Below, in pieces: positions 54,685 through 62,319 of a stretch of 64,000 nt of DNA (the stretch's first letter is position 1; the number at the start of each line of letters is the position of its first letter). The stretch comes from Roseivirga spongicola. GTDB lineage: Bacteria > Bacteroidota > Bacteroidia > Cytophagales > Cyclobacteriaceae. The stretch covers positions 611,903-675,902 of the forward strand of contig NZ_LRPC01000012.1 of the NCBI RefSeq assembly GCF_001592965.1, written 5' to 3'. Under the pieces are notes generated by a model. It was given only the letters and a program-made list of their open reading frames with translations, did no database searches and was not told the DNA's origin. The translations under genes and the position numbers were made by a program.

Positions 54685-55638
54685 TCACCAATCTGGTTTG
54701 CTAGAATCTTTCTTCTGTGATGCCTTGCGCTTTTTCTGCTGAACGTACTGCACCTCATTATTTTTCATAGCCTCAAGAATCATTTGCGCTTTCTCAAGCG
54801 GTATGTTCATTTCTTTGAGCTTCTCCATCAGCTTTTCCATAGGGTCTTCCTTTTGTTCGCCCTCTTGCTGTTCTTGTTCCTGCTGTTGCTGCTCGTTTTT
54901 TTGCTCTTGATCTTGCTGCTGTTCTTGATCGTTTTGTTGTTGCTGCTCCTGATCTTGTTGTTGTTCTTGATCTTTTTGCTGCTGCTGTTGATCTTGCTGT
55001 TGCTGGTCTTCGTTCTGTTGATCTTGTTGTTGCTGCTGATCTTGATTCTGTTCCTGATTTTGCTGCTCTTGCTCTTGTTGCTGCTGAATCAGTTTTTTTA
55101 GCAATTCATAATTATATCTGGCTTGTTCGTTGGTAGGGTTTTTCAAGAGCGCCTTTTTAAAGTTGCCCAGTGCACCCTGCATAAACGATTCCTTTTCATC
55201 TGGCGATTGCTCACTCATTTTATAGGAGATAATTCCTAACTGATTATGTGCTGAAGAAGCCAGACTGTTGTCGTTTGAAGCACTTACCGCTTTGTAGTTC
55301 TTCTCGGCAAGGTCAAAATATCGAAGATCATCACTGATGGCATTTAGCTGAGAGCTATCCTGAACTTTAGTCTTTCCGCTGCTAATGTCGCTTAGTAAGC
55401 CCATGTTTTCACCACCGTACGAAATAATGTAGGCAGCATTCGCTAAGTTGAGTCTTGCTTTGTCATCCTCAACCTGCATAGAGTCTAACAAGAGCTGGTA
55501 AGCCTGAACAGCGTCTGCATAGTTTTCTGCCTCATACGCAGATTCTGCGGTTCTCTTTAGCTTGTTGGACTTGGCAATTTTAGTTACCGGGTCTGTGATA
55601 CTCGCTATTAAGATTAATACACCAATTAGGTACTTCAT
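54685..55638 (-). CDS. batC: BatC-like TPR protein with Gln/Glu-rich tail
   Basis: A 317-residue protein with an N-terminal membrane signal (MKYLIGVLILIASI), TPR-like repeats (about 25-185, LKRTAESAYEAENYADAVQA), then a long Gln/Glu/Asp-only tract (about 187-262), then a helical end (DPMEKLMEKLKEMNIPLEKA). This fits BatC of the Bacteroidota aerotolerance cluster. It overlaps the batB-like vWA gene by 4 bases. No batD or batE gene follows, so the operon is partial here. Confidence 0.85.
   Translation of the reverse strand: MKYLIGVLILIASITDPVTKIAKSNKLKRTAESAYEAENYADAVQAYQLLLDSMQVEDDKARLNLANAAYIISYGGENMGLLSDISSGKTKVQDSSQLNAISDDLRYFDLAEKNYKAVSASNDNSLASSAHNQLGIISYKMSEQSPDEKESFMQGALGNFKKALLKNPTNEQARYNYELLKKLIQQQQEQEQQNQEQNQDQQQQQDQQNEDQQQQDQQQQQKDQEQQQDQEQQQQNDQEQQQDQEQKNEQQQQEQEQQEGEQKEDPMEKLMEKLKEMNIPLEKAQMILEAMKNNEVQYVQQKKRKASQKKDSSKPDW
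54857..55090. repeat. Low-complexity CTG/TTG trinucleotide tract in batC
   Basis: The Gln/Glu-rich part of batC is a simple-sequence tract of repeated TTG/CTG/CTC/TTGTTC triplets on the plus strand. Such tracts can change in length by slippage; the Leu-rich frame on the plus strand is a by-product of it. Confidence 0.7.
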
Positions 55639-56603
55639 ATTCTTAAAGTCTTTCTTCTTATTAAAGCATCTAACGCTAGTAGCACAATGGCACCTAGCAG
55701 AAAGAAGTAAAATTTATTGGCTGAAGCGTCTATTGTTCTGGCGTCTCTTACTTCGCCCTCTACTTCGTTTATGGCTCTTATTAGGCGCTCAACATCATTT
55801 TGGTTTTCATTAATCTCAAAGTATTTACCGCCTGTATCTACTGCCAGTTTCCTTAACGATTTGCTATTGAGCTTTGTTACTACCTCCTGACCTTCTCTGT
55901 CTCTTTTAAACCCATTAGCTTGTCTTATTTTAGAACCTGTTTCGGTACCGACACCTAAAGCAAACAACTGAATACCACTTTTTACAATTTGTTCTGCGGC
56001 CTCTTGAGTTTCATCTCCAAAATCTTCACCATCACTAATCATTAATACAATTTTGGCTTTTTGCTGAGTAATGGGAGATTCAGTTTCATCTAGTTTATCG
56101 AAAGCCATGCTTAGCGGAGCACCAAAGTCGGTTCCAGCATTCGGTACAAGGCTTGTGTTAAGTGTGCTTATAAAAAGGCTCAGGGCGCTTTGGTCGTAGG
56201 TAAGAGGGCACTGAACGAATGCCTCTGAGCTAAAAATGATGAGTCCGATACGGTCTGAGCTAAAAGCTTCGACAATGTTCTTTAGTTCAAACTTGATCTT
56301 TTCTAATCGAGTAGGTTGAATGTCGAAGGCATTCATAGATTGCGAAAGGTCTACTGCTATGTAAATGTCCTTGCCCTCAGATTTAACCTCTTTGGTGGTT
56401 TCTCCGAATGATGGGCCAAGAAGTGCTACAATTAGAAAGGCAAGAGCTAAGCTTCTTATTAGTATTTTAAAAATTAAAGGCCTAAAAGTGGTGTTCATTC
56501 TTTTGGCCACTACCAATAAACGTGAAATGTAAATGGCGTAGGCCACCAAAAACACTCCTATAATAACTAACTCTGTTGTACCTATACTTTTAAACCAAGT
56601 CAT
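55635..56603 (-). CDS. batB: BatA/BatB-like von Willebrand factor A protein
   Basis: A 322-residue protein with membrane segments at about 11-27, 49-65 and 298-315, and a vWA domain between them with the metal site DLSQSMNAF (DxSxS), a Thr in AGTDFGAPL and SDGEDFGDE. The Bat proteins act at the inner membrane in oxygen or envelope stress. Followed directly by batC with a 4-base overlap, so it is the batB position; batA is not present here. Divergent from the 56806 gene. Confidence 0.88.
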   Translation of the reverse strand: MTWFKSIGTTELVIIGVFLVAYAIYISRLLVVAKRMNTTFRPLIFKILIRSLALAFLIVALLGPSFGETTKEVKSEGKDIYIAVDLSQSMNAFDIQPTRLEKIKFELKNIVEAFSSDRIGLIIFSSEAFVQCPLTYDQSALSLFISTLNTSLVPNAGTDFGAPLSMAFDKLDETESPITQQKAKIVLMISDGEDFGDETQEAAEQIVKSGIQLFALGVGTETGSKIRQANGFKRDREGQEVVTKLNSKSLRKLAVDTGGKYFEINENQNDVERLIRAINEVEGEVRDARTIDASANKFYFFLLGAIVLLALDALIRRKTLRI

Positions 56604-56805
56604 TTTCTATCGCAAAGTTCAAATATAATTAAGTAATGGAAGTATGTAATGCCATTCATCAACTGCTACGGAAAATCAAGCGTTAAAGATTGTTAAGCTC
56701 CATGAAAGTATTCGTCTAAGAGAATTACCTATTTCTATCGGTGCAGAGAATTACCAATAGTCAGACAGTATTGAAGTCACATCTTTGAAATGTAAATCAA
56801 GAACG

Positions 56806-57327
56806 ATGAAAACTCTCAAGTCACTATTCGCTTTTATTCTTTCGGTACCATTGCTCTATATGCCTATTGAGCTGGCACTATCTAATAAGAGTTCGAATGC
56901 TGATGTATTGGCAGAAGAAGCTGAATTTACTACAGCTACTTTTGGGACTGCCGAGTGGATGACTAGCAACTTAGCTAATGTTACAGAGCTTACTGCCGAT
57001 GAGTTGTTGACTTATGAAGAAGTTGAATCGCTAAAGCCAGAAGGCTGGAATTTACCAACAAGCTCAGATATGAAAGCATTGCTTTCAAATATGGGTTTTG
57101 AAGCTGCACCAGGAGTAATACCTTCTAGTTACTATGATTTTAACTGGGAATATGATGGGTATGTAGATCCGATTATTGGAGAATCTTCAATGGGAGAGAA
57201 AATGTTCCTCTGGTTGAAAGATGACGGTGCTCACAATTATGTAGTAATAGACAAAGATCAGCTGAGTTATAGAATGGGTAAAACATTGGCCAGTTCACAA
57301 TTATCAGCAAGACTTATAAGAAAGTAG
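56806..57327 (+). CDS. Exported FISUMP-like protein of unknown function
   Basis: 173 residues from ATG 56806; the upstream TTG start would precede the signal peptide MKTLKSLFAFILSVPLLY. The mature part has TATFGTAEWMTSNLANVTEL and EGWNLPTSSDMKALLSNMGF and DGAHNYVVIDKD, resembling the FISUMP (major paralogous) fold where the W-x-LP pattern is frequent. Function is unknown; it is probably extracytoplasmic. A good terminator ends it, and a sensor kinase gene follows. Confidence 0.75.
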   Translation: MKTLKSLFAFILSVPLLYMPIELALSNKSSNADVLAEEAEFTTATFGTAEWMTSNLANVTELTADELLTYEEVESLKPEGWNLPTSSDMKALLSNMGFEAAPGVIPSSYYDFNWEYDGYVDPIIGESSMGEKMFLWLKDDGAHNYVVIDKDQLSYRMGKTLASSQLSARLIRK

Positions 57328-57356
57328 TATACACATCTAGTGTTTAGGTCAAAAAA

Positions 57357-57382
57357 GGCTTTCCAGACGGGAAAGCCTTTTT
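57357..57382 (+). terminator. Intrinsic terminator after the FISUMP-like gene
   Basis: An 8-bp stem (GGCTTTCC 57357-57364, GGAAAGCC 57370-57377) with loop AGACG is followed by TTTTT. Confidence 0.88.
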
Positions 57383-57419
57383 GTTTGCCTCTCATTTAGA
57401 TGGGCATTTTGAAATTCTT

Positions 57420-57447
57420 ATATTGGTAATAGCAGTATTATCAATAT
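57420..57447 (+). promoter_or_regulatory. 12-bp inverted repeat overlapping the kinase start codon
   Basis: ATATTGGTAATA (57420-57431) and TATTATCAATAT (57436-57447) are complementary with one G-T pair, around a GCAG loop. The right arm includes the first two bases of the ATG at 57446. As RNA it would hide the start codon; as DNA it could be an operator. Confidence 0.55.
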
Positions 57448-59818
57448 GAAGAACCAAAAAGGAATAGATAACTTCCTTTTAGGCATAGCCGAAGCAACCA
57501 ACGCACTAATCTCCCTTAATTTGGAAGAGGGTACTGCTATTGCCTTAAAAACTCTCTGCGATAATTTGGAGGTTACCTCTACTTGCTTATATCGGACTCA
57601 CAAAGCAGATAATGGAGAGTTGTTGATGTCGCTCAATGCTTTTAGTTCAAATGCCCCCCAAAAGCATAGAATTCCCAATAATCAAGATGTCGCTTTTCAA
57701 TACTATGGTAATTTATATGAGACCCTGCTTTCGGGTCTTCCATTCTTAACCACATACACTCAAGCTCCTGTTTTGCTTAAAAACCATATGGCCGTAGATG
57801 GTACAAAGGCCGTTGGTTTATTCCCCATTTTAGTAGAGAATGAACTATGGGGAGCGCTTTCTCTTTCTAATATGGAGAAAGAAAATATTTGGACCGAATC
57901 AGAAACCAAGCTACTTCTTTCGTTAGCAAATTCTATTGGTGCTGCAGTAGAGAGAGAAAATTTGGAGATGGGGTTAGAAGAAAAGGTGAAGCAGCGAACT
58001 GCCGAACTAGAGGATAGCAAGCTACGGTTTCAATTGGCGGTTGAGGGTACTCAGAATGGAATATGGGATTGGGAGCCTCAAAGCGATAAAATTTTCTGGT
58101 CGGAAAAAATGTATGCCAATTTAGGCTACGAGCAGGGTGAGCTCTCTGACTTGATTGACGGATTTTATGATCTCATTCATCCTGATGAGCGAGAAGAGGC
58201 TAGGAGAAGGTTCGATGATTACCTAAATAATCGAGTGCCATACATTATGGAGTTTAGACTCCTGAAAAAGAATGGAGATTATCATTGGTTCAAAGCTACT
58301 TGCAAAGCTGTTTGGGATGAGCACGGAAGGCCACTTAGAGTGGTTGGGAGCCATGCAGATATTCATGAAAGAAAAATTTACTCCCAGCAATTGGCTGAGC
58401 AAGAAGAGCGGTTTAGGGCGGTGGTCAGGGACGATCCAAATGCTCTATTTCTGATCAACCAGCAAGATGAAATACTGCTGCACAGCAATAAGTCTATAGA
58501 AGTGTTTGGGTATTCTCACACTGAGTTGAAGGGTATGAAGCTGGAAGAGTTGCTCCCCTTGGATAAGCGTAAGGAGTACACTGACTTTATGCAGTCATTT
58601 TTTGAGAAACCTTATACATATTCTCCAGAAAGAGACTTGAACTTAAAGGGGAGGCGAAAAGATGGTCATTTGTTTTTTATAGATGTAGGTCTGAGTCCTG
58701 TGAGTCTAGAGGGGGAAACACTTGTAATGGCTATTGTTACAGACATTACGGAGCAAAAGGAGGCGGAAGTAAAGCTTCAGCAGAGTTATAGGCAAATCAA
58801 TAATCTGATTAGCAATATGCCCGGAATTGTTTATCAGTGCCGCAATGACCTACATTGGACAATGGATTATATAAGCCCGGCCTGTGAGCAAATTACTGGG
58901 TTTAAACAGGCCGAGTTTTATGGTTCTCCGAGTGATGTTAGGTATGGAGAGCTGATAGTGCCAGAAGAGCGAGACGAGGTTTGGAATCAGGTACAAGAGA
59001 GTGTTTCAAGAAAGGCGCCATTCAGGGTTACCTATAGAATAAAAGCTAAGGATGGTACTCAAAAATGGATGTGGGAGCAAGGTGTTGGGGTTTTTGATGC
59101 CAAAGGAGAAAATATAGGCTTAGAAGGCTGTGTTTTTGATATCAGTCCGATTATACGAAACCAAGAAAGGCTCAGTCAGGCTATTTATGCTGCAGAAAAC
59201 AGAGAGAGGGCACGTATTGCTTCAGATTTACACGATAGTGTTCAGCAAATACTTGGGGCTAGTTCTCTCAATCTCAAGAATATAGAAGAAGAGGTAAAGA
59301 AGTTGTCTAAGTCGGCACAAGAACATTATCGAAAGAGTTTGCAATATTTGCAGCAAGGTATTCAAGAGAGTAGAAATATTGCACATCAAATAATGCCTTA
59401 TGAAGTAGACCAACTAGGCCTTAACCAAGCCATTCAACAGTTGCTAGATGAGTTAAAAGAAAATTTAGGAATTGAGATCAGTTATTATGACAACCTCAAA
59501 GAAAAGCCAAGTAAGGAGATAGAGCTGAGTTTCTACAGAATTATTCAAGAAGCATTCAATAACATTTCAAAATACTCAAAAGCCACTAAGGTGAGTGTGC
59601 AATTAATCTCTAACGAAAATGAATTTCAAATGATGATTGAAGACAATGGAGTTGGCTTTGACAAGAATAAAATTGATCTTTATAGACAAGGTTTTGGACT
59701 TACTGTCATGAAAAATAGAATTGTTGCGTTATCTGGTCAATTAACAGTCGACTCACGTCCGGGTCGAGGAACATGTTTAGTGGTTTGGTTGCCAAGGGAG
59801 GCAGGTGCACATGAATAA
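57446..59818 (+). CDS. GAF/PAS multi-domain NarL-type sensor histidine kinase
   Basis: A 790-residue cytoplasmic kinase with no membrane segment. Residues about 5-170 are a GAF domain, followed by a coiled coil. Three PAS/PAC units follow (about 195-320, 325-445 and 450-575), with ENGDYHWFKATCKAVWDEHG-type PAC motifs. HisKA_3 carries ARIASDLHDSVQQILGAS (phospho-acceptor His596), and the ATPase has EAFNNISKYSKATKVSVQLI and EDNGVGFDKNKI. It is coupled to the next response regulator gene by an 8-base overlap. The start lies in a hairpin that may control translation. Confidence 0.94.
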   Translation: MKNQKGIDNFLLGIAEATNALISLNLEEGTAIALKTLCDNLEVTSTCLYRTHKADNGELLMSLNAFSSNAPQKHRIPNNQDVAFQYYGNLYETLLSGLPFLTTYTQAPVLLKNHMAVDGTKAVGLFPILVENELWGALSLSNMEKENIWTESETKLLLSLANSIGAAVERENLEMGLEEKVKQRTAELEDSKLRFQLAVEGTQNGIWDWEPQSDKIFWSEKMYANLGYEQGELSDLIDGFYDLIHPDEREEARRRFDDYLNNRVPYIMEFRLLKKNGDYHWFKATCKAVWDEHGRPLRVVGSHADIHERKIYSQQLAEQEERFRAVVRDDPNALFLINQQDEILLHSNKSIEVFGYSHTELKGMKLEELLPLDKRKEYTDFMQSFFEKPYTYSPERDLNLKGRRKDGHLFFIDVGLSPVSLEGETLVMAIVTDITEQKEAEVKLQQSYRQINNLISNMPGIVYQCRNDLHWTMDYISPACEQITGFKQAEFYGSPSDVRYGELIVPEERDEVWNQVQESVSRKAPFRVTYRIKAKDGTQKWMWEQGVGVFDAKGENIGLEGCVFDISPIIRNQERLSQAIYAAENRERARIASDLHDSVQQILGASSLNLKNIEEEVKKLSKSAQEHYRKSLQYLQQGIQESRNIAHQIMPYEVDQLGLNQAIQQLLDELKENLGIEISYYDNLKEKPSKEIELSFYRIIQEAFNNISKYSKATKVSVQLISNENEFQMMIEDNGVGFDKNKIDLYRQGFGLTVMKNRIVALSGQLTVDSRPGRGTCLVVWLPREAGAHE

Positions 59819-60464
59819 GCCAGTAAGCCTATTTATTGTAGATGACCACCCGCTGATTGTAGATGGGTTGAATGCCTACATCAATAAGTCATCTGATTTT
59901 GAAGTTGTTGGTACTGCTTCTTCGGGCAAAGAGGCATTAACCAAACTTAAAGAGGTATCTGCCGATATTGTGATGACCGACATTCAAATGCCAGGAATTT
60001 CCGGTATAGAGCTTACGGAGCAGCTCAAGAAGCAAAGGTCAGATCAGAAGATTATTGTGTTGACAATGTTTGGCGATGCGCCTTATATTAAGAAACTGTT
60101 GCAGCTCGGGGTAGATGGTTACGTGCTTAAAGATATAGATAGGACAGAGCTATATAATGCCCTAAATACCGTTGCCAATGGAGGGCATTTTTACTCAAAA
60201 GAGATTACCGAGGTAATGATGAATAAGCTGCGCGGAGTAGACCAAAAGTTGCCTGTTGGTGCAGCAGACCTTACCGATAGGGAAAAAGAAATACTCGCTT
60301 TAATTCTAGCTCAAAAAAGCAATCAAGAGATTGCAGAAGAGCTGTTCATTAGTGGCCGAACTGTCGAAGCCCATAAGAGGAATATGCTTTCCAAGACTGG
60401 AAGTAAGAATGTTGCCGGCCTGGTAATATTTGCATTAGAGAATCAGATTTTTACCCATTTGTAA
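59811..60464 (+). CDS. NarL/FixJ family response regulator
   Basis: 217 residues from ATG 59811; a GTG at 59805 is possible. The receiver has FIVDDHPLIVDGLNAYI and phospho-acceptor Asp57 in DIVMTDIQMPGISG; LuxR-type helix-turn-helix is LTDREKEILALILAQKSNQE and LFISGRTVEAHKRNMLSKTG. It overlaps the GAF/PAS kinase gene by 8 bases, so the two form a two-component system. A small helix TAGGTGT/ACACCTA followed by T lies after its stop. Confidence 0.95.
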   Translation: MNKPVSLFIVDDHPLIVDGLNAYINKSSDFEVVGTASSGKEALTKLKEVSADIVMTDIQMPGISGIELTEQLKKQRSDQKIIVLTMFGDAPYIKKLLQLGVDGYVLKDIDRTELYNALNTVANGGHFYSKEITEVMMNKLRGVDQKLPVGAADLTDREKEILALILAQKSNQEIAEELFISGRTVEAHKRNMLSKTGSKNVAGLVIFALENQIFTHL

Positions 60465-60469
60465 GAATA

Positions 60470-60490
60470 TAGGTGTAACACCTAATTTTT
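60470..60490 (+). terminator. Possible terminator after the second response regulator gene
   Basis: TAGGTGT (60470-60476) and ACACCTA (60478-60484) are complementary with a very short loop (effective stem GGT/ACC if the loop opens), followed by ATTTTT. Weak but well placed, 6 bp after the stop. Confidence 0.5.
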
Positions 60491-60564
60491 AGATTACGTG
60501 TTTCTCGAATGTTTACTGAAATCCACTCTGCTAATTTTGCTGCGTGATTGAGGAGGGGGAACGC

Positions 60565-60801
60565 GTGAAGTTGAATCATAATGATGATCGGGCTGAAGGT
60601 GATGATGCTCTACCAGAGATTACAAAGTTAACAGAGCAACTCCTTTTCACCTGGGGGCAATTAAAAGAGCAAGCTCAAGCTATGGGCTCAGCTCCTTTTA
60701 AAATTGCAAAGCATCAGGACGTGTTAGACGAAATGATGAGCGATGCTAAAAAGATGGATTTGGTTTTACTAGATCTTAAAAAAGCAATTGAAGCACTTTA
60801 A
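60565..60801 (+). CDS. Uncharacterised small helical protein
   Basis: I prefer GTG 60565 (78 residues), because it is preceded at 6 bp by AGGAGGGG; an earlier GTG at 60544 gives 85 residues. It begins VKLNHNDDRAEGDDALPEIT, and the rest is amphipathic helix (LLFTWGQLKEQAQAM, HQDVLDEMMSDAKKMDLVLL), with no signal or membrane segment. No family is recognised. It has its own terminator and lies between the second kinase pair and the restriction locus. Confidence 0.6.
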   Translation: MKLNHNDDRAEGDDALPEITKLTEQLLFTWGQLKEQAQAMGSAPFKIAKHQDVLDEMMSDAKKMDLVLLDLKKAIEAL

Positions 60802-60857
60802 TAAGCGTGATGTTGTGTGTTGAATGAGAAGTTGGTTGAGGAGTTTTAAAAGTGCGT

Positions 60858-60885
60858 AAGGCTGTCCGAAAGGGCGGCCTTTTTG
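60858..60885 (+). terminator. Intrinsic terminator after the 78-residue gene
   Basis: AAGGC-T-GTCC (60858-60867) pairs with GGGC-G-GCCTT (60872-60881) around GAAA, with one T-G mismatch, followed by TTTTTG. Confidence 0.8.
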
Positions 60886-60982
60886 TTGTTTTAGAGTTAG
60901 TGTCTTATTTAAATACTTCTGAAAAATCTTTATTGCTTAGTATTCTGCAAAGCCGTAGTTTCAAATCTTTTCAAAACTACCC

Positions 60983-61075
60983 ATGTCAGAAGACCAGAAA
61001 AAACAGATACAACAACAGCTTTGGAACAGTACCAATGAACTAAGAGGCAAGATGGATGCCGAGGATTTTCGGTAA
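60983..61075 (+). pseudogene. 5' fragment of hsdM, closed by a stop
   Basis: From ATG 60983 the frame reads MSEDQKKQIQQQLWNSTNEL and RGKMDAEDFR, then TAA at 61073-61075. The first 78 bases match the true hsdM start (62320 onward) at about 73 positions by my hand alignment; similarity ends abruptly after GATGCCGA. The fragment is therefore a duplicated and truncated 5' end of hsdM, left before the nuclease gene. It may be an insertion or recombination scar. Confidence 0.75.
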
Positions 61076-61098
61076 AAGAACAAGTTGCCAAAGAACAA

Positions 61099-62247
61099 AT
61101 GAAGCTAATGATTGAGAGTGATTTAAAATCTTTAGAGCAATTCCTTAAAAAGCCACTTCCTGAAATTCCTGAAGAGGTTTGGACCTTCTTAGATATCGCA
61201 GGATTCCCACATTATGAAAATGTCATTTCAAACATTTACGCCTATTACTTTGATAAAGAACGCTCTCATGGATTCAAAGATTTATACTTGAGAGCACTTT
61301 TTTCTGCAATCGAAAAGAAGGCAAGAAATACCAGTTTTAAACCTAAGTTGAAGTATCTCGCAGATTGGAATGAATGGGAGGTTTATCGAGAAGAGCCAGT
61401 CAAGAAACAGCGCATTGACATATTATTAAAAGAGATCGGTGGTAATGAAGAGTCTTATGTGATTGTAGAAAACAAGATGTTTCATTACTTGAATAATGAT
61501 TTAGATACATACTGGTCAATAGATAAGACAAATAGAAAAGTTGGTGTCGTTTTAAGTCTATTTGAAGAAAAGCCAAAGCACAACGGTTTTATAAATATCA
61601 CGCATTCTGAGTTTTTCGAAGAAGTAAAGAACCTTCAGGGTCAATATTTAGAATTTTCACAGAGCAGAGATGTTTTCATTTTAAAAGACTTGCTCCTCAA
61701 TATAAACTATCAAATTATGAATCAACGTCATGAACCTGGGTTACTGAAGTTTTACGCTGAGCATAAGGAAAAGATAAATGAAGTTGTCGAGCTTCATTTT
61801 AGGGTAAAAGAAGCCTTTATGAACGAGGTCAATAATATAGGTGAATCTAGAGGCTTTGAGATACTCTCAAAAAGGTCAAAAGATTATAGAGAGTATAGCA
61901 TTGGTACATCAAAAAGGTCGAAAATTAAAAATATAGGTCTTCAAATCTATTTCAATGAAGAATTAGAAAATGAGCATTTTTCAATTTACATCTTCTTATA
62001 TGGTAAATTAAAGACTGAGTACAAATCAATTCTTTCGAAAAGAAAAACCGCAAAATTGAAGTCTTTTGAATCGTTTTTGAGTAAGAAAAAAATATCACTG
62101 TATTCTGAGGAAGGGAGAAATTGGATTGGAGTCGCAACTAAAAATTATGACTTGAACCATATTGACTTTGACCTTGATAAACTAGATGGTCTAGTAGAAC
62201 AATGGCTTGAAGTTATTGAAGAACTAAAAGAGCTTTTGTCTTCCTAG
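61099..62247 (+). CDS. PD-(D/E)XK nuclease superfamily protein (PDDEXK_4-like)
   Basis: A 382-residue protein from ATG 61099 (ATG 61108 is an alternative). The nuclease core is QRIDILLKEIGG (Asp107) and SYVIVENKMFHYLNNDLD (Glu124-x-Lys126), with an upstream helix FLDIAGFPHYENVISNIYAY; this is the PDDEXK_4 pattern. It has no helicase or methylase domain. Base composition is more AT-rich than hsdM next door, suggesting a separate origin. It sits between the hsdM fragment and full hsdM, so it is probably an accessory nuclease of the restriction locus, or a mobile-element protein; no activity is proven. Confidence 0.78.
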   Translation: MKLMIESDLKSLEQFLKKPLPEIPEEVWTFLDIAGFPHYENVISNIYAYYFDKERSHGFKDLYLRALFSAIEKKARNTSFKPKLKYLADWNEWEVYREEPVKKQRIDILLKEIGGNEESYVIVENKMFHYLNNDLDTYWSIDKTNRKVGVVLSLFEEKPKHNGFINITHSEFFEEVKNLQGQYLEFSQSRDVFILKDLLLNINYQIMNQRHEPGLLKFYAEHKEKINEVVELHFRVKEAFMNEVNNIGESRGFEILSKRSKDYREYSIGTSKRSKIKNIGLQIYFNEELENEHFSIYIFLYGKLKTEYKSILSKRKTAKLKSFESFLSKKKISLYSEEGRNWIGVATKNYDLNHIDFDLDKLDGLVEQWLEVIEELKELLSS

Positions 62248-62319
62248 AAACGAATGTTGATTTCAAGTAATCATTAAAGAAGTACTAGTTATACCATAAA
62301 TATTAACCTGTCATCACAA

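Noticed and set aside
54784..55101. Leu-rich frame opposite the batC Gln/Glu tract
   Set aside because: It is a by-product of the triplet repeat; no signal peptide, fold or conserved motif and it is embedded in a well-supported gene.
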